Assembly (NCBI GenBank): GCA_013812995.1
Contig: JACCSL010000989.1
Location: 1-9,040 of the forward strand
Direction: 5' to 3'
Source: Ardenticatenales bacterium
GTDB taxonomy: Bacteria; Chloroflexota; Anaerolineae; Ardenticatenales; Ardenticatenaceae
Length of the DNA stretch: 9,040 bases
Part shown: one piece after another, positions 1-5,206 of the stretch
How positions within the stretch are numbered: the stretch's first letter is position 1
Layout of the letters: every line of letters starts with the position of its first letter
The notes under the pieces: generated by a model
What the model was told of the DNA's origin: nothing
Databases searched by the model: none
Seen by the model: the letters and a program-made list of their open reading frames with translations, nothing else
Translations under genes and position numbers: made by a program

Positions 1-194
1 CCCTGCCCCCGGCTCTGCAAATACAGCGCATAGCCCCCGAAGCCGCCGAAAAAGATAACAGCCAGGCAGCCTATCGCCTGCTCCGCCATCTCGCCATTCA
101 TCATCATGAACAGTCCAACGAGAACGAACGCCATCATTCCCAGCACCATCAGGGCCATTTTCCATCTCGGCGGTCTAATCTCAAGTCGCTCCAT
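1..194 (-). CDS. Small two-span membrane protein, N-terminal part (cut by window edge)
   Basis: Reading the minus strand from the ATG at 194-192 gives 64 uninterrupted residues that run off the left edge. The protein begins MERLEIRPPRWKMALMVLG. It has two hydrophobic segments, about residues 14-31 (very Met-rich) and 40-58 (containing CLAVIFFGGFGGYALYL). A Shine-Dalgarno AGGAG lies at 205-201, six bases before the ATG, which supports both the start and the gene's reality. The layout of a short polar start, two membrane spans and an 'FFG' motif in the second span resembles the N-terminus of the STM3941-type membrane proteins, which continue into a cytoplasmic domain. That is recognition by eye from a fragment and could be wrong. 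It is transcribed divergently from the gene at 377. The function is unknown. Confidence 0.68.
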   Translation of the reverse strand, partial: MERLEIRPPRWKMALMVLGMMAFVLVGLFMMMNGEMAEQAIGCLAVIFFGGFGGYALYLQSRGQ

Positions 195-210
195 GAATCT
201 CTCCTGAAGG

Positions 211-241
211 ATAAGCTTGCTATAACGATAATAGAGCTTAT
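211..241 (-). promoter_or_regulatory. Hairpin in the 5' leader of the minus-strand membrane gene
   Basis: ATAAGCT at 211-217 and AGCTTAT at 235-241 are a perfect inverted repeat. Inside it CTAT (220-223) pairs with ATAG (231-234), leaving a 2-base bulge and a 7-base loop. On the minus strand the structure would end six bases before the Shine-Dalgarno of the gene starting at 194. It could be an mRNA 5' structure or a protein-binding site. The arms are A/T-rich, so stability is uncertain. Confidence 0.35.
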
Positions 242-296
242 ATGAATCTACAACCGTGTAAACTTATAAGCAGAGCAAGCCGCCATGAGCTATAGA

Positions 297-324
297 TTGA
301 CACTTCCTGCCTGCTCGCTACAGT
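297..324 (+). promoter_or_regulatory. Candidate promoter for the TIGR02587/02588/nuclease cluster
   Basis: A perfect -35 hexamer TTGACA lies at 297-302. It is followed after 16 bases by TACAGT (319-324), which matches 4 of 6 of the -10 consensus. This would start transcription near 331, about 45 bases before the ATG at 377. The -10 is weak and the spacer slightly short, so this is tentative. The rest of the spacer 195-376 is A/T-rich with several TATA-like hexamers and the palindrome CTTATAAG at 263-270. I see no clear promoter pair there for the minus-strand gene. Confidence 0.35.
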
Positions 325-376
325 ATCCCGCAAGATAGAAAAATTGCTCGGCGCAACTTTTTGAGGAACTCTCAAG

Positions 377-1264
377 ATGCGAGGCCCCTTCGGCATAGCC
401 TACTCCCCACTTAATACGATGGTCGAGTCGGAGGAAACGCACCAACCGCTCTGGCTGAAAGAGCTGCGCGACCTGGCGCGGGGCTTCTGCGGGGCACTCG
501 TCGTCGCCCTGCCGTTGCTCTACACCCAGGAGATGTGGGAGCGGGTGCGCTTCCTGCCGACGTGGATGTTGCTCCTCGCCCTTCTTTTGACCTACTTTGC
601 AAATATGGGCTACATTCTCTTCGAGGGCTACAAGCCGGAACCGGAGCGCCAGCGTGTCTGGCTAGATGCCCTTACCACTATGGGTATTGGCGTGCTGAGC
701 AGTGGCATCACGCTGGCACTCATTGGGCGCTATGATTTTTCGATGCCATTTTACCTCACGGCAAAACTCATTCTGCTTGAGACCATTCCGACGAGTTTTG
801 GGGCCAGCCTGGCAATCAACCAGTTGGGCGTTCGCACCCGTGGGAATGATCGCGCTAAGCAACCCGCCGATGATTTTTCGCCTGACCGCCGCAAGATGCT
901 GGCAACCCTGCTCGGGGCGCTTCTGTTTTCCTTTAACATCGCGCCAACTGAGGAACCTTTCCTTATTACGATCTCTCTTAGCGGGTGGCATGTACTTGCG
1001 ATTGTGCTCTTTTCTCTCTTTGTTTCCTACCTCATGGTCTTCTTCGCGGACTTCGTCGAGAAAGAGCAGAAGCAGGGCTTTCTTGGTCCGGTCTGGGCCG
1101 AAACAGGGGTCTCTTACCTCGCCTCCCTTGCGATCAGTGCGATCCTACTCTGGATATTTGGCTATCTTGACGGTGCTACCCCGGTTCATCTTGCAGTAGC
1201 GCACATCATCACGCTTGGCTACGCCACCACCTTGGGCGGCTCGGCGGGGAGACTCATCTTGTGA
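377..1264 (+). CDS. TIGR02587-type (DUF2391) multi-pass integral membrane protein
   Basis: This 295-residue hydrophobic protein has seven or eight likely membrane spans at about residues 36-50, 61-82, 98-117, 123-147, 174-190, 203-225, 242-262 and 268-288. The early 'FEGY' stretch, the 'NIAPTEEP' stretch after the fifth span and the overall length fit the uncharacterised TIGR02587/DUF2391 membrane family. In that family the gene is known to sit beside a TIGR02588 gene, as it does here, which strengthens the call. The ATG at 377 is chosen because GAGGA at 363-367 lies nine bases upstream. The in-frame ATG at 419 has no ribosome-binding site. The gene ends in a 4-base GTGA overlap with the next gene, so the two are probably translationally coupled. 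The acidic APTEEP motif near a membrane face is a candidate functional site, but no substrate or activity is known. Confidence 0.85.
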   Translation: MRGPFGIAYSPLNTMVESEETHQPLWLKELRDLARGFCGALVVALPLLYTQEMWERVRFLPTWMLLLALLLTYFANMGYILFEGYKPEPERQRVWLDALTTMGIGVLSSGITLALIGRYDFSMPFYLTAKLILLETIPTSFGASLAINQLGVRTRGNDRAKQPADDFSPDRRKMLATLLGALLFSFNIAPTEEPFLITISLSGWHVLAIVLFSLFVSYLMVFFADFVEKEQKQGFLGPVWAETGVSYLASLAISAILLWIFGYLDGATPVHLAVAHIITLGYATTLGGSAGRLIL

Positions 1265-1749
1265 GTGATAAGCAACAGACATCCTGGCTGAGACGTCTTC
1301 TCACACCTTTCCAGAAAAGCACCCAAGAGGCGATGACGGAAGAGGGGGAACCAAAGGTAGTCGAGGCTCTACCCCCAACCCTGGTGGAATGGAGCGGCCA
1401 TCTTCTGAGTGCCCTGCTCCTCTCTAGCCTCATGGGGTACGTCCTGTGGGGGGCTTTTCAGGAACCCGCGCCTATTGCCTTCGACTATCAGGTGGGCAGC
1501 GAGCAGCTCCGCGAGCATGGTGGGGGATGGGTACTGCCCATAGATATTCATAACCAGGGCGGAGAAGGGATTCTTGACCTGACTATCACGGCTGAGTTGC
1601 TAGATGACGAGGGGGAAGTCATTGATGAGGCCGAGATTTCCCTCCCGTTGCTTGGCCCGGACGAGACGGCGAGCGTCGAGGTTGGCTTTGACGAAGACCC
1701 CCGTCTGCATACCTTGAACTTCAATGTAGGGAGCTACACCCTACCCTGA
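1261..1749 (+). CDS. TIGR02588-type membrane-anchored protein
   Basis: This 162-residue protein has a polar N-terminus, one membrane span at about residues 45-65 preceded by 'LVEWSGH', and then about 95 residues outside the membrane. The tail contains 'YQVG', 'IHNQGGEGILDLTITAEL' and 'DPRLHTLNFNVGSYTLP'. These fit TIGR02588, a family of unknown function known to occur as a two-gene unit with TIGR02587. The tail looks like an all-beta, immunoglobulin-like fold with a conserved N-x-G-G turn, and by the positive-inside rule it would face outward. It starts at a GTG overlapping the stop of the previous gene, with GGGGAG at 1246-1251 nine bases upstream. The natural inference is that it forms a complex with the upstream multi-pass protein. 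Function is unknown, and I see no catalytic motif. Confidence 0.83.
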   Translation: MSDKQQTSWLRRLLTPFQKSTQEAMTEEGEPKVVEALPPTLVEWSGHLLSALLLSSLMGYVLWGAFQEPAPIAFDYQVGSEQLREHGGGWVLPIDIHNQGGEGILDLTITAELLDDEGEVIDEAEISLPLLGPDETASVEVGFDEDPRLHTLNFNVGSYTLP

Positions 1750-1761
1750 GAAGGTCTTTTG

Positions 1762-3018
1762 ATGATGGAAAACCTCGGTGATCGTCGGTTGAACATGGAG
1801 GCGCTGCGCCAGCGTCTGCGCCAGGTAGGTGCTCCCGTCCGCTCGACGCCGCCTCCATCGGTGCGCCAAAGTCCTGCCCCCGTGGATGGCTCTCTCAAAG
1901 AGAGTCTGGGGGGCGAGGAGATTGAGGGCTGCCATGTCATCACGGCAAGCTACGAGGCAGCGCACCACCACGCAGGCATTCCCCTCCAGAGCCTTTGGCA
2001 GAGCCAGGGCCAGGCCCTCGCCTGGCTCACGAGTGATCCCTCCCTGAACCACTTTGATTTTCGCGAAACGCTCTTCATCGATACGGAGACCAACGGACTG
2101 GCCGGGGGAGCCGGAACCTACGCCTTCCTCATCGGCGTCGCCTACTGGGCAGAGGGCAGCTTTCATGTCCAACAATTCTTCATGCGCCACCCGCGCGAGG
2201 AAGCGGTCGTGCTCGCCCGGCTCTCCCCATTGCTGGAGCGTTTCAGCAGCTTTGTCAGCTTCAATGGTAAATCCTTTGATCTCTCGGTGCTGGAGGCGCG
2301 CTACATTCTGACCCGCCAGCCGCGCGCCCTCAAGAAAAGACCCCATCTTGACCTGCTGCACCCCGCGCGCCGCCTCTGGAAGCTGCGCCTGCCCTCCTGC
2401 TCGCTTGGCTCTCTGGAACAGCGCATCCTGGGGGCCAGCCGCGACCAATCTGATGTGCCAGGCTACCTGATTCCCCAGCTCTACAATACTTTTCTGAGGG
2501 ATGGGAATGCAGCACCACTACAGGGAGTCTTCTACCACAACCACCAGGATCTCCTGGCGCTCGCTGCTCTGGCCGTCTACATGGTTCGTCTCTGCACCGA
2601 CCCCGAGCGCCACACGCCTCCTCACGGGCAGGACCACGTCGCGCTGGGGCGTCTCTACGACGACAACCAGCAATGGGAGCAGGCGGAGCGCTGTTATCGC
2701 CGCGCACTGACCATGCCCCTGCCGCAGAGTCTGCGCAGCGATTGTCTCTGTCGCCTCTCACTCCTGCTGAAGCGCGCCGCTCGCTGGGAGGAAGCTACCT
2801 CCCTCTGGCGCTCGCTGCTGGATACCGGGGTTTTGTATCCCTACATCGAACTGGCAAAATATCACGAGCATCAGAGCCGCGACCTTGCCGCCGCAGAACG
2901 CGCCGTGCTCGCGGCCCTTGACCTCTCCCTCACCCATGAGGAGGCTCTGGCGCTCACCCATCGGCTGGAACGCATCCGACAGAAGCAGCAGCGGCAGGTG
3001 GCCAATCCGCCATGCTAG
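1762..3018 (+). CDS. YprB-like ribonuclease H-fold nuclease with TPR-like C-terminus
   Basis: This 418-residue protein has three parts. Residues 1-55 are a low-complexity N-terminus rich in Pro, Ser and Arg. Residues about 56-275 form an RNase H-like exonuclease domain: 'FIDTETNG' (D107, E109) is the first metal-binding motif, 'FVSFNGKSFDLSVLEARY' (N168, D173) the second, 'HLDLLHPARRLWK' (D197) follows, and 'YHNHQDLLALAAL' (H259, D263) is the last. This acidic set is typical of the DEDD exonuclease superfamily and of YprB-like proteins. Residues about 290-405 contain TPR-like helical pairs ('LGRLYDDNQQWEQAERCYRRAL' and following). The likely role is metal-dependent nucleic-acid cleavage; the substrate is unknown. 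ATG 1762 is preferred, with GAGAAGG at 1748-1754 seven bases upstream. A TTG at 1759 or an ATG at 1765 is also possible. The gene begins 12 bases after the previous one and is probably co-transcribed with it. Confidence 0.85.
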   Translation: MMENLGDRRLNMEALRQRLRQVGAPVRSTPPPSVRQSPAPVDGSLKESLGGEEIEGCHVITASYEAAHHHAGIPLQSLWQSQGQALAWLTSDPSLNHFDFRETLFIDTETNGLAGGAGTYAFLIGVAYWAEGSFHVQQFFMRHPREEAVVLARLSPLLERFSSFVSFNGKSFDLSVLEARYILTRQPRALKKRPHLDLLHPARRLWKLRLPSCSLGSLEQRILGASRDQSDVPGYLIPQLYNTFLRDGNAAPLQGVFYHNHQDLLALAALAVYMVRLCTDPERHTPPHGQDHVALGRLYDDNQQWEQAERCYRRALTMPLPQSLRSDCLCRLSLLLKRAARWEEATSLWRSLLDTGVLYPYIELAKYHEHQSRDLAAAERAVLAALDLSLTHEEALALTHRLERIRQKQQRQVANPPC

Positions 3019-3329
3019 GGGAGCAGCACCCACACCTGATCGCCCCGACGCTCTACCGGGTAGATACGCAGTCGGGGTCCACCCTCGCGCGGTTTGAGGC
3101 AAATGCCTGTTCGGAGATCGAAGCGATAGGCGTGTAGCGGGCAGATAACCATGCCCGGCCGCAGATCGCCCTGCGTTAAATCTGCGCTGGCGTGTGGACA
3201 GAGCGCACGGAAGGCATACAACTTGCCTCCCTCCATCGTGAGCGCGATGGGCTGACCCTCTAGTTGAACCAGGAACATCTGCCCTTCCTGAACCGCCTGC
3301 TTGCTGCCGACGTTGACCCACTGACCCAT
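3015..3329 (-). CDS. Rieske-type [2Fe-2S] ferredoxin
   Basis: This 104-residue soluble protein starts MGQWVNVGS and carries the two Rieske motifs: C44-P-H46 in 'ALCPHASADL' and C63-x2-H66 in 'ICPLHAYRFD'. Their spacing, C-x-H-x16-C-x2-H, is normal, so all four [2Fe-2S] ligands are present. There is no membrane span or export signal. The size and single domain match small Rieske ferredoxins related to NirD or to dioxygenase ferredoxins, which pass electrons in the cytoplasm. No partner reductase or oxygenase is nearby, so the pathway is unknown. ATG 3329 is chosen because AGGGA at 3340-3336 lies about seven bases upstream. The frame stays open back to a TTG at 3392, which lacks a ribosome-binding site. 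The gene converges on the nuclease gene, and the two stop codons overlap in one CTAG (3015-3018). Confidence 0.9.
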   Translation of the reverse strand: MGQWVNVGSKQAVQEGQMFLVQLEGQPIALTMEGGKLYAFRALCPHASADLTQGDLRPGMVICPLHAYRFDLRTGICLKPREGGPRLRIYPVERRGDQVWVLLP

Positions 3330-3425
3330 GTTGTGTCCCTCTATCGCTCCTCTGGCCCTCTGCGGAGAAAGTCCTATACTTTTTGGTGACAAATGTCATA
3401 TCGGCTTATAGAGAGGAAAGTGACC
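3330..3425. promoter_or_regulatory. Divergent promoter/operator region between the Rieske gene and a microprotein gene
   Basis: This 96-base spacer separates the minus-strand ferredoxin gene from the plus-strand small ORF at 3426. It holds the inverted repeat TGACA-AA-TGTCA (3387-3398), a possible operator. TATACT at 3375-3380 is a candidate plus-strand -10, but only a weak -35 (TGGCCC, 3353-3358) precedes it. On the minus strand ATGACA (3399-3394) and TATAGG (3378-3373) could serve as -35 and -10 with a short 15-base spacer. Neither promoter is strong. Confidence 0.3.
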
Positions 3426-3524
3426 ATGATAACCGTCGTGTTAGCCGTCCTTTTCATCGCCCTTGCCCTCGTATCCATCTTCGTTACCTCTGAAGTAGAC
3501 GACGAGATGTACCGAAAAAAGTAG
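3426..3524 (+). CDS. Single-span membrane microprotein (32 residues)
   Basis: The ATG at 3426 opens a 32-residue frame ending in TAG at 3522-3524. The product is one hydrophobic helix (about residues 2-20, MITVVLAVLFIALALVSIF), then an acidic patch (EVDDE, residues 23-27) and a basic end (RKK). GAGAGG at 3411-3416 is a good Shine-Dalgarno nine bases upstream. An in-frame GTG at 3420 is too close to that site to be the start. The clean layout of ribosome-binding site, membrane helix and charged tail argues that it is expressed, but 32 codons is too short to be certain by composition. It lies between the ferredoxin gene and the ATP synthase promoter. I do not recognise a family. Small subunits of membrane complexes look like this, but a link to either neighbour is only a guess. 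Confidence 0.5.
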   Translation: MITVVLAVLFIALALVSIFVTSEVDDEMYRKK

Positions 3525-3557
3525 GGAGAACATCCCTCGGATTGTGAAAAAAGGGAC

Positions 3558-3586
3558 TTGCCCTATAGAAATGGCTGTGATATACT
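3558..3586 (+). promoter_or_regulatory. Promoter of the ATP synthase operon (extended -10)
   Basis: TTGCCC (3558-3563, 4 of 6 to the -35 consensus) is followed by a 17-base spacer and TATACT (3581-3586, 5 of 6 to the -10). The spacer ends in TGA, giving an extended -10 (TGnTATACT). Transcription would start near 3593, about 200 bases before atpB. This is the best sigma-70/sigma-A type promoter in the window and lies in the right place for the operon. AGGG-ACTTG-CCCT (3552-3564 region) overlaps the -35 as a short inverted repeat, and TGCCCTATA recurs at 3611-3619. Confidence 0.62.
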
Positions 3587-3592
3587 GCCGCC

Positions 3593-3796
3593 GTTTCCAG
3601 AGCCAGGCCCTGCCCTATATAGTAACATTCTGGAAAAACTTGCATAACCCCGTTGCATCGCTGCTGTAGGGTTTACTACGAGCGCCCGCTTTGACTCTTC
3701 TTAGCGAGCGCCGTTGTTTGCACGGGGAAATAACAAAGCGGCGAATACTTCGTGGCATAGCGGGTGTCATGTAGTTGAAAGGAGGACGTACTGCGG
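3593..3796 (+). promoter_or_regulatory. Long structured 5' leader of the ATP synthase operon
   Basis: No convincing gene lies in this stretch. It shows several possible RNA pairings. TTTCCAGA (3594-3601) pairs with TCTGGAAA (3629-3636), right at the predicted transcript 5' end. CCCCGT plus GCA (3648-3657) pairs with TGC plus ACGGGG (3719-3727), with one bulged T. Short stems GTAG/CTAC (3666-3679) and CGAA/TTCG (3742-3752) also occur. CGAGCGCC is directly repeated at 3679-3686 and 3705-3712, and TTGCAT at 3640 and 3653. The leader ends in a strong Shine-Dalgarno AAAGGAGG (3778-3785), eleven bases before the atpB ATG. It matches no riboswitch class that I recognise. Confidence 0.4.
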
Positions 3797-4831
3797 ATGG
3801 GTCGACTACTCAATCCCAAAGTTCTAGGAGCGTTGTTCATTTTCGCGCTCGCCGTCTACATCAGTCGTACTTACGTATCGGTTCCCCTACCTAGCATTCA
3901 GCTTCCTGCCGAACCCATTCATCTTGGGCCCCTGACCCTCCCCAATACCTTCATAGCGACCCTGCTGACCGACATTACGGTTTTGCTGCTGGCTTTTGCC
4001 GCAACGCGCAAACTGTCGTTGGTGCCCAGCGGTCTTCAGAACATATTGGAGATGGCAATAGAGGGCTTCTACAACCTCACGGAAGATATTGCGGGCCACA
4101 ACGCCGCGAAGTTCTTCCCCTGGGTTATGACGATCTTCCTGATGGTCCTGATCTCGAACTGGTGGGAGTTGGTGCCCGGCTTCGATGCTATCGGTTGGAT
4201 GGAGAGCCACCCCGGCATGACTCACTATGAGACCCGTCAGGTGTTCCCTGGCCTGAAAACACTTGTCAATGAGGGGGCTTATACCCCAACAGGTGGTCAC
4301 GGGGAGGAAGCAGCAGAAGGGGAGCATGAGGACGCCACGGAAACCGAAGCGGGCGAGCACACCGAAGAAGCAGCGGGCGAGCACGCAGCGGGCCTTCCGA
4401 AAAACGAGGCAGGCAATGAGGTGGCGGTGCTGGTTCCCTTCCTGCGCGCGGCAGCTACAGACCTGAACTTCACCCTGGCGCTCTCCCTCATCTCCATGTT
4501 CATGGTGCAGTATTATGGCGTGCAGGCCCTGGGGCTGGGATACTTCTCGAAGTTCCTCAACCTCAAGGGCGGCGTCATGGGCTTCTTCGTTGGAGTCATC
4601 GAGACGATTTCCGAGTTCGCGAAAGTTCTCTCGTTCTCCTTCCGACTCTTCGGTAACATCTTCGGAGGCCAGGTTCTGCTCTTTGTTATGGCCTACCTGG
4701 TTCCCTGGCTGCTACCAGTGCCCTTCTACGGGCTGGAACTCTTTGTGGGTTTCATTCAGGCATTCGTTTTTGCCATGCTGACGCTCGTCTTCTTCGCTGT
4801 CGCGGTCATTAGCCACGACGACCATCACTAA
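3797..4831 (+). CDS. atpB: F1Fo ATP synthase subunit a
   Basis: Subunit a is the membrane stator that forms the two proton half-channels against the c ring. The 344-residue protein has an N-terminal span (about 8-24), spans near 50-70 and 106-126, and C-terminal spans near 222-248, 258-306 and 309-338. The essential arginine is R283 in 'SFRLFGNIFGGQ' (E. coli R210), and Q321 in 'FIQAFVFAML' matches E. coli Q252. It is about 70 residues longer than the E. coli protein. The extra length is mostly residues 130-210, an acidic, Ala/Gly/His-rich loop with three GEH repeats, placed on the outer side by comparison with E. coli. Q292 stands where E. coli has E219, and E314 stands where it has H245. 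It is first in the operon, with no atpI upstream, and SD GGAGG at 3781-3785. The family assignment is certain; the loop's role is unknown. Confidence 0.97.
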   Translation: MGRLLNPKVLGALFIFALAVYISRTYVSVPLPSIQLPAEPIHLGPLTLPNTFIATLLTDITVLLLAFAATRKLSLVPSGLQNILEMAIEGFYNLTEDIAGHNAAKFFPWVMTIFLMVLISNWWELVPGFDAIGWMESHPGMTHYETRQVFPGLKTLVNEGAYTPTGGHGEEAAEGEHEDATETEAGEHTEEAAGEHAAGLPKNEAGNEVAVLVPFLRAAATDLNFTLALSLISMFMVQYYGVQALGLGYFSKFLNLKGGVMGFFVGVIETISEFAKVLSFSFRLFGNIFGGQVLLFVMAYLVPWLLPVPFYGLELFVGFIQAFVFAMLTLVFFAVAVISHDDHH

Positions 4832-4871
4832 ATTCTACCTAATACTTTATCCTACAGGAGGACTCTCTCAA

Positions 4872-5120
4872 ATGGAGAACATTGGACTTGGTCTGACCAA
4901 CCTGGGTGCTGGCATCGCAATCGGCTTTGCTGCCATTGGCGGTGGTGTCGGTGTCGGTTTGCTGGTGCAGGGTGCCCTGCAAGCGATGGGGCGCAACCCC
5001 GAGGCTGCCCCCGAGATTCGTACCAACATGATTCTGGGTATCGCCTTTGCCGAGGCCGTGGCCATCTATGGTCTGGTCGTCGCACTGATCCTTCTGTTCC
5101 TTGAAACAGGAGTTGTCTAA
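4872..5120 (+). CDS. atpE: F1Fo ATP synthase subunit c (rotor ring)
   Basis: This 82-residue hairpin membrane protein oligomerises into the rotating c ring. Helix 1 (about 8-38) carries the glycine-rich packing motif 'GGGVGVG' (23-29). The polar loop is RNPEAAPE (41-48), with R41 facing the F1 stalk. Helix 2 (about 51-78) carries the proton-binding carboxylate E61 in 'GIAFAEAVAIYGLV'. Positions that bind Na+ in sodium-type rings (helix-1 Gln, and Ser next to the Glu) are Val and Ala here, so the ring should carry protons. AGGAGG at 4856-4861 lies ten bases before the ATG, one of the strongest ribosome-binding sites in the operon, as expected for the most abundant subunit. It sits 40 bases after atpB and is followed by a 68-86 base gap with RNA structure before atpF. 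Confidence 0.98.
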   Translation: MENIGLGLTNLGAGIAIGFAAIGGGVGVGLLVQGALQAMGRNPEAAPEIRTNMILGIAFAEAVAIYGLVVALILLFLETGVV

Positions 5121-5147
5121 GCGTAGGCATCATCTTTCTGGAGTGAT

Positions 5148-5173
5148 GTGGTTGCCCCACCTGGGGCAACCAC
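5148..5173 (+). promoter_or_regulatory. Perfect 11-bp hairpin after atpE
   Basis: GTGGTTGCCCC (5148-5158) and GGGGCAACCAC (5163-5173) are exact reverse complements around the loop ACCT. No run of T follows (CTTCCAAGC), so it is not an ordinary intrinsic terminator, and the operon continues. Likely roles are a block to 3' decay that stabilises atpB-atpE RNA, or a site of partial termination or processing. Confidence 0.7.
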
Positions 5174-5199
5174 CTTCCAAGCAGACTTGTGGGAAGGAG
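5173..5199 (+). promoter_or_regulatory. Possible helix masking the atpF ribosome-binding site
   Basis: CCTTCC (5173-5178) is the exact complement of GGAAGG (5192-5197), the core of the atpF Shine-Dalgarno GGGAAGGAG (5191-5199). Inside it AAG (5179-5181) can pair with CTT (5186-5188) around loop CAGA, leaving GTG (5189-5191) as a bulge. It abuts the 11-bp hairpin at 5148-5173, sharing one base, so the two could stack. If formed, it would lower translation of atpF. Confidence 0.45.
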
Positions 5200-5206
5200 C
5201 TACCCC

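Noticed and set aside
1741..2448. Minus-strand open frame of 235 codons opposite the nuclease gene
   Set aside because: It is the complement of the RNase H-like domain coding sequence, with no motifs of its own.
3330..3392. TTG start at 3392 for the Rieske protein
   Set aside because: There is no ribosome-binding site, and the 21 extra residues do not match the family. ATG 3329 has AGGGA seven bases upstream.
2758..3399. Minus-strand open frame covering the Rieske gene in another frame
   Set aside because: The Rieske frame (3015-3329) has both cluster-binding motifs and a ribosome-binding site. This frame has neither and is Arg/Gly-rich, like a shadow frame.
4872..5120. Sodium-coupled c ring
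   Set aside because: The helix-1 Gln and the Ser next to the carboxylate that bind Na+ are Val and Ala here, so proton coupling is more likely.
5148..5173. Rho-independent terminator after atpE
   Set aside because: The stem is perfect but there is no T tract, and the operon continues with atpF, so full termination is unlikely.
5189..5206. GTG start for atpF, giving six extra residues
   Set aside because: The only good Shine-Dalgarno (5191-5199) lies downstream of it and fits the TTG at 5207, which also gives the typical b-subunit N-terminus.
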